A DNA stretch of 37,287 nucleotides. Source: an uncultured Lachnospiraceae bacterium. GTDB taxonomy: Bacteria; Bacillota; Clostridia; Lachnospirales; Lachnospiraceae. Of the stretch, positions 8,024 to 15,683 are shown piece after piece. The notes under the pieces are model-generated. The model did no database searches, was not told where the DNA came from, and saw only the letters and a program-made list of their open reading frames with translations. The translations under genes were made by a program, and so were the position numbers. How positions within the stretch are numbered: position 1 is the first letter of the stretch; every line of letters starts with the position of its first letter. The stretch lies in contig CANDKY010000034.1 of the NCBI GenBank assembly GCA_947385425.1, positions 1 to 37,287 on the forward strand. Direction: 5' to 3'.

Positions 8024-9434
8024 GAGTAAACTGTAATGTGTCCGGTCCCTGTCTCGAAACCACCCTGCATTGTTTTTTGTAGCATGCAATTCCGTATTTG
8101 CGGATGGCAGCCATGCCATTGTCAGTGAATGTCTCTTCATAGTTCCTGTCATTAATCTGTTTCAGCGCTTCCCTGCATCCTTTGTCAAATGCCGCTTTTT
8201 CGGCATATTTGAGTTCAATAAGGATACCGATCCCTTTATCCTCAACCTCCACGCTGATGTCGCAGTAACCCTCGCCGGATTCGGCGTTGGATTTGACATT
8301 CCATCCATCCATGCCTGCAAATAAGCCAAGTAAGATTCCATGGTAAAAATTCTCTTTCCTTTCTTTTGGGGCATTGGTATCGCGGATGCTGATAGTCTTG
8401 CGCAGGTATGAGGTAAATCCCTTTTCGATGGCGGCTGTATCGTTTTCCTCAAATGCACGGCAGAAGTCTGCCAATGTCTGCGTATCTTTTTTTGTTTCAG
8501 CAACGAACCAGTCCTGTATCTGTTCCTCAAATATCCACTGTATCTCTTTGTTTGGGAACACCAGCCCTGTCAGGCTGCCGTCGTCCTTCCCATGCTGCGT
8601 CAGGTATCCGGCGGTAAAAAGGATGCTCCACAGGTTATCGCTTTTGGAATCCAGATCCCTGTAGGTCAGTTCCTGGCGGATTTTCTTTTTAATACAGCTG
8701 CCGTTGATCAGGATCTCGATTTCGTCCCTGGTTGTCCTGTCCGCTTTCTCTATAAATTTCCGGATAATGTGATTGCCGCTTGTATTTACCCAGTAATTCT
8801 GTGGTTCCGTCACGCTTCCGTCACGGAGGCCGTCGCAGTAATTGATCACATCCCAGGGGCAGTATATCCCTGAACCGCCAAACCGGTAGCCGTCATACCA
8901 TTCCTTTATGGCGCCATACTGGCCGGAAAATCCATAATATGCCAGCATTTGCCTCACTTCTGTATCTGTAAAGCCGAAATATTCCCTGTAGCGTACATCT
9001 TTTATGGTATATACCTTAAAATTGTTCAATCCCGTGAAGATGCTTTCCTTTGATAGCCTGAGGCAGCCGGATAATACTGCGAATTCCAGGCTGTCGTTTG
9101 TTTTCAGTGCGTTTTCAAACAGGGCGCGGATCAGATCTGCCATCGGGCCGTAGTATCCGGACTGGTATGCTTTATCAAGGGGGATGTCATATTCATCAAG
9201 CAGCAGGATTACCTTTTGTCCGAAATGCTTCCGCAAAAGCTGGGACAAAAGCTGCAGGCTGTCCTTCAAAAGTTCATCCGGCATTGTGAAAACGCCGGAT
9301 TTGTCTGTGTGGATCAGAGCTTTGTATTGATTGCGTTCCGGCTCAGTCATTTTACTGCTCTGCAGCAGAAACTGTAACCTCCTGGCAATTATCTGGGAGG
9401 TTATCCCGCACAGTATTGACAAAATATTGGGCAA
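7911..9434 (-). CDS. AAA-ATPase-like / PD-(D/E)XK nuclease-like protein, truncated at both ends
   Basis: The 507-aa open frame belongs to the AAA-ATPase-like (PF09820-type) plus PD-(D/E)XK nuclease-like (DUF1703-type) family, predicted nucleases of unclear role. Visible parts are KVILLLDEYDIPLD (Walker B-like, about residues 74-87), the family stretch SGCLRLSKESIFTGLNN, and a C-terminal nuclease core (DISVEVEDKGIGILIELKYA). The usual N-terminal part with the Walker A loop is missing, and the first residues are read from a promoter-like region at 9416-9434. The last ~36 residues come from the MITE at 7814-8023. The related scrap at 5990 ends in TAG where this gene has CAG. Probably a non-functional remnant. 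Confidence 0.75.
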   Translation of the reverse strand: MPNILSILCGITSQIIARRLQFLLQSSKMTEPERNQYKALIHTDKSGVFTMPDELLKDSLQLLSQLLRKHFGQKVILLLDEYDIPLDKAYQSGYYGPMADLIRALFENALKTNDSLEFAVLSGCLRLSKESIFTGLNNFKVYTIKDVRYREYFGFTDTEVRQMLAYYGFSGQYGAIKEWYDGYRFGGSGIYCPWDVINYCDGLRDGSVTEPQNYWVNTSGNHIIRKFIEKADRTTRDEIEILINGSCIKKKIRQELTYRDLDSKSDNLWSILFTAGYLTQHGKDDGSLTGLVFPNKEIQWIFEEQIQDWFVAETKKDTQTLADFCRAFEENDTAAIEKGFTSYLRKTISIRDTNAPKERKENFYHGILLGLFAGMDGWNVKSNAESGEGYCDISVEVEDKGIGILIELKYAEKAAFDKGCREALKQINDRNYEETFTDNGMAAIRKYGIACYKKQCRVVSRQGPDTLQFTPNVINLSFPWCHKPYISSRRASAHGRRNGTNTTLHVV

Positions 9435-9467
9435 ACGTTTACACTATAAAAAACAGAGTAAACGTTT
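9416..9467 (+). promoter_or_regulatory. promoter region with two LacI-type operators
   Basis: TTGACA (9416-9421) is followed 18 bp later by TACACT. Two AAACGTTT palindromes with a central CG lie at 9433-9440 and 9460-9467, 27 bp centre to centre. This operator form is typical of LacI-family repressors. It probably once stood directly before the sugar kinase gene at 9679. Repeat fragments now fill the 200 bp between them. Confidence 0.55.
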
Positions 9468-9511
9468 AGGAACTGTTAAGAATTAATTTTGCAGACGGCG
9501 TAGGATAAATT

Positions 9512-9577
9512 TTTTCCATCTGTGCGGTTGGCACCCTGTCCCCTCCCGGCTGTGCAGGAGAAGAAAAATCCAACTGC
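9512..9577. repeat. single arm of the family-3 palindrome
   Basis: Sixty-six bases containing TGTGCGGTTGGCACCCTGT and AGGAGAAGAAAAATCCAACTG match one arm of the 261-bp palindrome at 26113-26373. The other arm is absent. Confidence 0.7.
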
Positions 9578-9615
9578 GGCGCACATCTGGCGAAAAGCAG
9601 ATTTTAAACAGGCTC
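9575..9615. repeat. end fragment of a family-2 repeat
   Basis: These bases equal the right end of the element at 11377-11486 (GGCGCACATCTGGCG ... TTTTAAACAGGCTC). No matching left end is present, because it is joined directly to the family-3 arm. Confidence 0.65.
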
Positions 9616-9678
9616 TAAAAAGGTTTAGACAAGTCAGAGGTAAAGATTAATTCGGAAGAAAGGGAGGCCGGATATTTC

Positions 9679-11028
9679 ATGAGAGCGTTAGGGATTGACA
9701 TCGGAACGACAACAATAAGTGCGGTAATTGTGAATATGCGCGGGCAGGGGATCGAAAGAGCCTGCAACATTGCAAACGGAAGTTTTATGGAGACAGGCTC
9801 CGAATGGGAGAAAATCCAGAATCCGGATAGGATCCTCCGGAAAGTGTATAAGCTTCTGGAGGAGATTTTTGAGGAGTATCAGGATATCCGGGTGATCGGG
9901 CTGACAGGGCAGATGCACGGCATTGTATATCTGAACGGGGACGGGGAACATATCAGCCCTCTGTACACATGGCAGGATGGAAGGGGAAATCTGGCGATAG
10001 AAAACGGGAAAAGCATCTGTGAGATGTTAGAGGAAAACTTTTCGCTTAAAACTGCTGCGGGATACGGGCTTGTGACTCATCTCTATAACCTGAGGCAGAA
10101 TCTTGTGCCGGACGGCGCAGTGAAAGTGTGCACGATCATGGACTATGTTGGCATGCGGCTGACAGGGAGGAAAACGCCTCTGGTACATAGCAGCAATGCA
10201 GCCGGCCTTGGGCTGTACGATGTGGAAAAGGGAGGGTTCTTCGAAGAGATATTTAAGAAAGCGGGCGGCGACGTGGAAATACTTCCGGAAGTTACGGAAA
10301 ATTTCACCTGTATCGGCACTTACCGGGGGATTCCGGTGAGCGTTGCCATCGGTGATAACCAGGCCAGTTTCCTGGGTTCTGTGGAAGACGCATCGGATTC
10401 CATTCTGGTAAATGTTGGAACCGGAAGCCAGATATCCGTGTTGTCGGAAGAATACTTTACGGCGAAAGGGGTCGAGGCAAGGCCCTTTGCAGGGAAGTAT
10501 TATCTGCTCGTGGGTTCTTCCCTGTGCGGCGGAAGGGCTTATGCCGCACTGGAGCATTTTTTCAGAATGTATGCAGAGGCATTGGGAGTAGAAAATGCGG
10601 ATCACTACAATGTGATGGAAAAGCTTGTGGATCGAGTGGATAAAAAGGAAAAGACAGAGAAGCTGAAAGTGAACACCACTTTTTCCGGAACCCGGGAAAA
10701 ACCGGAAAAGAGAGGCTCTGTTAAAAATATCGGGATCGGGAATTTTACGCCGGCGGCCCTGACAGAGGGTGTGATGGAAGGGATGGCCTCAGAACTTCGC
10801 AAAATGTATGCCAGAATGGAAAAGGGGCTTCCTCTTTCCAGGACAAGGATTGTTGCGTCTGGTAACGGCTTGAGAAAGAACCATCATCTGCAGGAGATCA
10901 TCAGTGAAAAGTTCGGGATGGGTCTGCAGATGGCGGAGCATGTGGAGGAAGCCGCCTACGGGGCGGCGGTTTCAGGTATGGTTGCATTAGGAGAACGAAC
11001 TTTAAAGGAAGCGGTCGGTATCCTGTAA
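9679..11028 (+). CDS. FGGY-family carbohydrate kinase, sedoheptulokinase-like
   Basis: A 449-aa cytoplasmic sugar kinase. The N-terminal FGGY domain opens with the phosphate-binding loop GIDIGTTTISAVIV and has TGQMHGIVYL (about residues 75-84) and LYTWQDGRG (about 95-103). The C-terminal domain carries VNVGTGSQISV (about 255) and the ATP-site stretch VASGNGLRKN (about 395). The TGQMHGI/TWQDGRG combination is closest in my recollection to bacterial sedoheptulokinases, which phosphorylate sedoheptulose to its 7-phosphate. Xylulose or another ketose remains possible. The ATG at 9679 follows GGGAGG at a rather long 12-base spacing. No transporter or aldolase partner is nearby. LacI-type operators upstream suggest sugar-responsive control. 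Confidence 0.8.
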   Translation: MRALGIDIGTTTISAVIVNMRGQGIERACNIANGSFMETGSEWEKIQNPDRILRKVYKLLEEIFEEYQDIRVIGLTGQMHGIVYLNGDGEHISPLYTWQDGRGNLAIENGKSICEMLEENFSLKTAAGYGLVTHLYNLRQNLVPDGAVKVCTIMDYVGMRLTGRKTPLVHSSNAAGLGLYDVEKGGFFEEIFKKAGGDVEILPEVTENFTCIGTYRGIPVSVAIGDNQASFLGSVEDASDSILVNVGTGSQISVLSEEYFTAKGVEARPFAGKYYLLVGSSLCGGRAYAALEHFFRMYAEALGVENADHYNVMEKLVDRVDKKEKTEKLKVNTTFSGTREKPEKRGSVKNIGIGNFTPAALTEGVMEGMASELRKMYARMEKGLPLSRTRIVASGNGLRKNHHLQEIISEKFGMGLQMAEHVEEAAYGAAVSGMVALGERTLKEAVGIL

Positions 11029-11081
11029 AAATGAAATGCTTCAAGATAAAACTGCATTTTTCCCAGGTATTCCGGTTTGAA

Positions 11082-11113
11082 ATCGTCACTTATTATAGAG
11101 TGGCGGTTTTTTT
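11082..11113 (+). terminator. intrinsic terminator after the sugar kinase
   Basis: ATCGTCAC pairs (with G-T wobbles) with GTGGCGGT around an 11-base loop, followed by a run of seven T residues. Confidence 0.6.
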
Positions 11114-11376
11114 ATGCACAGCCCATGCAGTGGAAATATGCCGCTAAGGCGGCGCATGGGCGCGCGGTGAGTGGGGGAAAAGCATCCCCTACTCGATTGC
11201 ACAGGGGTACCCAAAGGAAAAATGTCAGCAAGGGCTGACGGGTGCCCGGCGTGCGAGTAGGGGAGGATGGCTCTTCCCTACTCGATTGCACAGCCTCATG
11301 CAGGGGAAGTATGCTGCTAAGGAACTGTCCATAAATAACTTGTGCAATTTACTTGTCTTTTTCTCCGGCTGCATTA

Positions 11377-11486
11377 GAGCCTGTTTAAAATCTCATTTCC
11401 ACCATCTGTACACCTCATTTTGCGAGATCTTTGCCCCTCACAAACTGTGGCGCACATCTGGCGAAAAGCAGATTTTAAACAGGCTC
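11377..11486. repeat. family-2 dispersed inverted-repeat element, short variant
   Basis: A 110-bp element with near-perfect terminal inverted repeats (GAGCCTGTTTAAAAT and its complement), flanked by TTA on both sides. It lacks most of the interior seen in the 160-174-bp copies. Confidence 0.7.
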
Positions 11487-11639
11487 TTAGTCAAAAATCA
11501 GTTACATAGTCCTAAGGAATCCACCATTCTGATACCCCCTTAGGGCAAAGCCCACTATGCGCCCGATTTTTGACAATGATGTAATAATTTACACTTCCGA
11601 AGAAAAATTCTGCGCAACTTGCACAAGTCTAATTTGGTC

Positions 11640-11710
11640 TTAATATCGCGCAAAGTGGTGAAGCGGTTACACCGCGTACAGATCGGGGGAATGATTTTTC
11701 AAACAGGTTC
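11640..11710. repeat. right-end fragment of a family-2 repeat
   Basis: It carries ATATCGCGCAAAGTGG and GAATGATTTTTCAAACAGG, matching the right half of the copy at 24818-24977. The paired left end is missing here. Confidence 0.65.
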
Positions 11711-11793
11711 TAAGGCGGCGCATGAGGGGCGCGGCGGGTAACTTGATTGTTTCAAAGGCTGTGTTATCCGGTGTCTGTTAAGATTTTACATAT

Positions 11794-11855
11794 ACTCTAT
11801 AGAATATATTAATGAATTCTATAGAGTTGACATGCGCGTGCGAAATAGGTATAAT
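11794..11855 (+). promoter_or_regulatory. promoter with twin palindromic operators (kinase/LysM operon)
   Basis: ACTCTATAGAAT (11794-11805) and ATTCTATAGAGT (11816-11827) are 22 bp apart centre to centre. The second touches TTGACA (11827-11832), then a 17-bp spacer and TATAAT (11850-11855). The geometry is identical to 3275-3336, which implies control by the same factor. It drives a 222-base leader and then the genes at 12077, 12256 and 15684. Confidence 0.85.
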
Positions 11856-12076
11856 GATCCTTATAATGTAATAGCTGCTGCTTAGCAGTTACGTTGCAAT
11901 TTGATATCGGAGAAAAAGACAGGAAACAGCACAAATTATTTTGCGGCAGTTCCCTAAGCTGTTTGGGATGTTTCGGATGCCATCCGTCAGGAAACGGATA
12001 TTTTTCCGCAATATTGTGGCGGATGCTGCAGAAAAAGGAAATGGTATGTTGTGGAATTGTGGAGAGAAGGGATAAA

Positions 12077-12268
12077 ATGTTTGGTTTATCAGGCAGCGAA
12101 TGCCTGCTTTACGGAGGGATAGCGGTTATGGCGGCGGCTGTGCTGGCAGCAGCGGCCAGTATTGTGGTTTTCCGGATAACAGGGAAGAAGATTGCCCGTG
12201 TTTTGGAGGAAGAGTATGGTATCGGTACATTAAGGGGAAGGTATGGTCAGGTAAAATGTCGCAGATAA
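12077..12268 (+). CDS. small single-pass membrane protein upstream of the kinase
   Basis: A 63-aa protein starting MFGLSGSECLLYGG. One long hydrophobic helix (about residues 11-35, Ala/Val-rich) is followed by a basic/acidic cytoplasmic tail (TGKKIARVLEEEYG). The ATG at 12077 has GAGAAGGG upstream. A longer frame from 11894 has no better start. The gene overlaps the kinase start by 13 bases, so the two are probably translationally coupled. Its product may be a partner or membrane anchor of the kinase, but the family is not one I can name. Confidence 0.6.
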   Translation: MFGLSGSECLLYGGIAVMAAAVLAAAASIVVFRITGKKIARVLEEEYGIGTLRGRYGQVKCRR

Positions 12269-15200
12269 TAGAAGGTATGTATGAAATACAGGAGCAGATA
12301 GGAGCCGGAGGAGGAGGTATTGTTTACCGGGGACGGCATATGCGTCTGGACAAGGATATCGTGCTGAAGGCGGATAAGCGTAAACTCAGCGCCTCCAGGG
12401 AATCCCTGAGAAGGGAAGTGGATATGCTTAAGGATCTGAGCCATACCAATATCCCGCAGGTATATGATTTTATCCAGGAAGGCAGCACGGTATATACCGT
12501 TATGGACTACATAGAAGGGAAAAGCTTTGACAGGATTCTTGCGGACGGGCGGCGCATATCGCAGGCGGAAGTGGTGAACTGGGCCTGCCAGTTATTGGAC
12601 GCATTGGATTATCTGCATAACCGTCCTCCATACGGCATTCTGCACGGAGATATCAAGCCGGCTAATATTATGCTGCGGCCGGATGGAAACATCTGCCTGA
12701 TTGATTATAATATTGCGCTTGCGCTGGGAGAGGAAGGGGCGGTCAAGGTTGGTTTCAGCCGCGGCTATGCATCGCCGGAGCATTACGGGGCGGATTATAT
12801 CAAAAGCAACAGGGCGGCGGCAGTCAAAAGGGTGACAAATGTTTATGCGGATCGTCAGGAAGAAAACGCATGTGCACGGGATGCTTCAAAGGGACAGGGT
12901 GAAGAGAAGGCCGGGAGCGGTCTGCAGGCCGGGCGGGAGGACGCGCCGGGACGGCCGGAAATGCAGAACCGGGCAGGTGCAGAGGAACGGACGGACATGC
13001 CGGTTCCGACAGAAGTAACGGAATTGATGCAGGAACAGACTGAGATAGTGAACTGGGAGGAAGGACAGGCTCAGGCTGAGAAAGGGAACCGGACCGAGGG
13101 ACAGGCCCAGACTGAGATAGTGAACCGGATGGGAGAAGAGGATCTCACGGGAACGGCGGAACAGGCGGGAGCACATAAACCGGCCAGAGGGAAAATGACG
13201 GGAATGGCAGGGCAAAGGGGCGGTTATGCCGGACATAGCCCAGGAAGGCAGGACGTGGAAGGCGGAAAGCTCCCTTTCGGGAGAAGCGGTACGGAGAGCA
13301 GCGCGGGCAGCAGTACGGCAGACGGCAGGAAAGTAATCATGCTGGATGAGCGTTCGGATATTTACTGTCTGGGCGCAACTTTGTACCATATACTGTCCGG
13401 GCGGCGTCCGGCGCAGGATGCCCGGGAGGTCATTCCCCTCGGGCCCGAAATCTGCAGCCCGGCGGTTTCCGGGATTATCCGGAAGGCTATGGATCCGCAG
13501 CCGGATCGGAGATACCAGTCTGCGAAAGAGATGCTGGTAGATTTCCTGGAACTTGGCAGGAACGATCCGCGTGCAGTCCGGCACAGGCACAGGGAAGCTG
13601 CCGCCGCAGTCCTGCTGTCCGTCCTGTTCCTGTCCGGGGGGATGAGCGCTTTTGCCGGGCAGAGCCAGCTAAAGCAGAGGGAGAGCGCGCTGGCCCTGTC
13701 CGAATATTCGGCGAATGCCCTTGCGGAAGGGGATGTGTCCGGCGCTGTAGAGATGGCACTGCAGGCAATCCCGCAGAAGAGAGGGCTGTTCTCCGCGCCG
13801 ATGGCTGCACAGGCACAGAAAGCGCTGACGGATGCGCTGGGGGTCTATGATTTGTCGGACGGGTTTAAGGCATTGGATGCCCTGCAACTTCCGGCGGCGC
13901 CTTTTCACATAACAATATCGCCGGGCGGGACAAGGCTGGCAGTAGTTTATGCTTATGAGGCAGTGATATATGATTTGACGGATATTACGGGCAATAATGC
14001 CCGAAGCAATAACGCCCGAAGCAATAATGCCCGGGGCAATAATGCCAAGGATAGTAATGCCCGGGAATTGGTGGTTCTGCCGGTGCAGGAGTCGGCATTG
14101 TCGGATGCGGTGTTTGTGGGTGAGGATGTGCTTATTTATGCCGGGGAGTATGGCGTAAGCGCCTATGACCTGGCAGGGAAAAAAGAAATCTGGACAGCCG
14201 GTACGGCGACGTCCCTTGCCCTTTCCGGCGATGGCAGCAGGGTGGCGGCGGTTAACCGGAGGGATGGTTATGCTTTGATATACCGGACTTCGGACGGGGC
14301 GGAAGTCGGAAGATGTGATTTTTGGGGACGGCATCTTTCCGTTCCGGAGAATGATATTTTTGCGGATGCAGGGGACAGTATCCTTGCATTGAACCGGGAT
14401 GGCAGCGTGCTGGCGGCCAGCTTCCAGGACGGCGGGCTGGAGCTTTTTGATTTGGATGCCCCTGAAGAGGGGATTATCTTATATGAAACTTCCGGTTATA
14501 CCCATTTTGAGGGAGGGTTCCAGGGGGATTATTTTGCTTACGGGGCATCGGAAGGAGGTCGGTCGGTATTTGGCCTTATCAATGTAAGGGACGGGGTGGA
14601 AGTCGGAGGGTTTGATTCCCCGGACAGGTTCCTTGTCCAGGCTGGGGAGAAGGGGATTTTCCTTGCGAACGGAAACCTCCTGGTATCTTTTGATCCCGGC
14701 ACACTGGAGCAGAAGGAGCTTGCCTATACAGGGAATTTGGATATCACGGGTTTTTCTATAGCGGAAAATTATGTGCTGGTATCCACGGAGGATAACGGCG
14801 CGTTATTTTATGACAGCGGCGCGAACCTGATTTCAACAGAGCAGTGTAAGGAACCCTGTGATTTCCTGGCATTGTCCGGAGGCTTAGGCGTGCTGGCAAA
14901 CCGTAATGAGCCTTCCCTGCGCCTGCTGCGGCTGGAAGACCATAAAGATGCCCTGCTGTTATCCTATGACGCAAGGTATGGACATGACGAAGCCCGAATC
15001 AGCATGGACGGCCAGACCGCCATGCTGTTCAATTATAGACAGTTTGCCATTTATGATATGGCAGGCCGGCTGATAACAGAGGAAAAATTGCCGGACGCTG
15101 ACAGCATTTATGACCAGCAGTTCCGGAAAGGGGAGGATGGATCCTGGCTGGAGGTGACCTGGTATGACGGAACGGTACGCCGCTACAGTGCCGGGGACGG

Positions 15201-15612
15201 TGCGGTGCTGTCGGAGGAAAAAGGGGAGCCGCCCCGGAAGGATCTGTACGAGGAATTTTACACGGAAAAGTACAGGATCGCCTCTTCCCTGCATTCGGCG
15301 GCGGAGGTGTATGACAGGGAAACAGGGAAACTGGTCAGTGTCCTGGAGAAGGACTCCTATCTTACGTATGTCACGCAGGCGGGTGAGTATCTGGTTACGG
15401 AATATGTCAGCGCTGCGGGTGAAAGGTACGGGCTTTTGCTTGACCGGGAACTGCAGACACTGGCGTATCTGCCCGGGCTGTGCGATATCATGGACGGGGA
15501 GCTGGTTTTTGACTATGGTTCGGGAAATCTGCGGAAATGCCCGCTTTATTCTATCGGCGAATTGATAGATATGGGGGAGGCGTATCTGGAAGGAGGGGAT
15601 GCGGGTTTTTAA
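12256..15612 (+). CDS. membrane Ser/Thr protein kinase with extracytoplasmic beta-propeller
   Basis: An 1118-aa protein. The cytoplasmic kinase domain has the glycine loop GAGGGGIVYRG (about 16-26), VLK with the ATP lysine K38, catalytic loop HGDIKPANIML (130-140), LIDYN in place of LxDFG (148-152), and SPE (173-175). A polar Gln/Glu/Gly/Arg-rich stretch of ~175 residues (about 183-360) splits the domain before the DERSDIYCLG helix. One transmembrane helix follows (about 448-467), then a helix with the LALSEYSANALAEGDVSGA pattern common before WD-type propellers, then ~600 residues of repeated beta blades ending at the C-terminus. The HRD arginine is glycine, so this is a non-RD kinase, but the catalytic and metal-binding aspartates are kept. 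Likely role: an envelope sensor that signals through phosphorylation. Start chosen at 12256, just before the kinase fold. Confidence 0.85.
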   Translation: MSQIIEGMYEIQEQIGAGGGGIVYRGRHMRLDKDIVLKADKRKLSASRESLRREVDMLKDLSHTNIPQVYDFIQEGSTVYTVMDYIEGKSFDRILADGRRISQAEVVNWACQLLDALDYLHNRPPYGILHGDIKPANIMLRPDGNICLIDYNIALALGEEGAVKVGFSRGYASPEHYGADYIKSNRAAAVKRVTNVYADRQEENACARDASKGQGEEKAGSGLQAGREDAPGRPEMQNRAGAEERTDMPVPTEVTELMQEQTEIVNWEEGQAQAEKGNRTEGQAQTEIVNRMGEEDLTGTAEQAGAHKPARGKMTGMAGQRGGYAGHSPGRQDVEGGKLPFGRSGTESSAGSSTADGRKVIMLDERSDIYCLGATLYHILSGRRPAQDAREVIPLGPEICSPAVSGIIRKAMDPQPDRRYQSAKEMLVDFLELGRNDPRAVRHRHREAAAAVLLSVLFLSGGMSAFAGQSQLKQRESALALSEYSANALAEGDVSGAVEMALQAIPQKRGLFSAPMAAQAQKALTDALGVYDLSDGFKALDALQLPAAPFHITISPGGTRLAVVYAYEAVIYDLTDITGNNARSNNARSNNARGNNAKDSNARELVVLPVQESALSDAVFVGEDVLIYAGEYGVSAYDLAGKKEIWTAGTATSLALSGDGSRVAAVNRRDGYALIYRTSDGAEVGRCDFWGRHLSVPENDIFADAGDSILALNRDGSVLAASFQDGGLELFDLDAPEEGIILYETSGYTHFEGGFQGDYFAYGASEGGRSVFGLINVRDGVEVGGFDSPDRFLVQAGEKGIFLANGNLLVSFDPGTLEQKELAYTGNLDITGFSIAENYVLVSTEDNGALFYDSGANLISTEQCKEPCDFLALSGGLGVLANRNEPSLRLLRLEDHKDALLLSYDARYGHDEARISMDGQTAMLFNYRQFAIYDMAGRLITEEKLPDADSIYDQQFRKGEDGSWLEVTWYDGTVRRYSAGDGAVLSEEKGEPPRKDLYEEFYTEKYRIASSLHSAAEVYDRETGKLVSVLEKDSYLTYVTQAGEYLVTEYVSAAGERYGLLLDRELQTLAYLPGLCDIMDGELVFDYGSGNLRKCPLYSIGELIDMGEAYLEGGDAGF
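13990..14064 (+). repeat. 15-bp tandem repeat, five units, inside the kinase gene
   Basis: Five in-frame units encode variants of S-N-N-A-R. They lie in a loop of the first propeller blade. Unit number could change without breaking the frame. Confidence 0.85.
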
Positions 15613-15683
15613 CGGGGATTGCGGGATGCGGATTTAATTGGCAAGTAATTTTGAGCCTGTTTGGCGGGCAGAAGGAGGGACAT

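Larger units (their letters stand above)
11115..11790. repeat. repeat mosaic: duplicated sequence interrupted by nested elements
   Basis: There is no supportable gene in this stretch. A segment beginning TGCACAGCC(T)CATGCAG occurs at 11115-11160 and again at 11288, where it breaks off after GCTGCTA and resumes at 11711 (TAAGGCGGCGCATG). The ~391 bp in between (11320-11710) start like a family-4 end (AGGAACTGT) and finish like a family-2 right end (CAAACAGGTTC), with TA on both sides. They contain a complete family-2 element (11377-11486). An 18-bp direct repeat (CCCTACTCGATTGCACAG) lies at 11187 and 11276. Confidence 0.6.

Noticed and set aside
9416-9445. Promoter acting leftward for the AAA/nuclease frame
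   Set aside because: The boxes read on the plus strand, and the first residues of the minus frame are encoded by the promoter itself, which points to a truncation junction.
11115-11790. Possible CRISPR array in the repeat-rich stretch
   Set aside because: The direct repeats occur only twice with irregular spacing and no cas genes. The structure is explained by nested insertions.
11894-12268. A longer 124-aa version of the small membrane protein
   Set aside because: The extra 61 residues are Cys-rich without similarity, while the internal ATG at 12077 has a good ribosome binding site directly before the membrane helix.
12886-13590. A 234-aa minus-strand frame across the kinase insertion
   Set aside because: It is a low-complexity, Arg/Leu/Ser-rich shadow of the polar insert and has no start signal.
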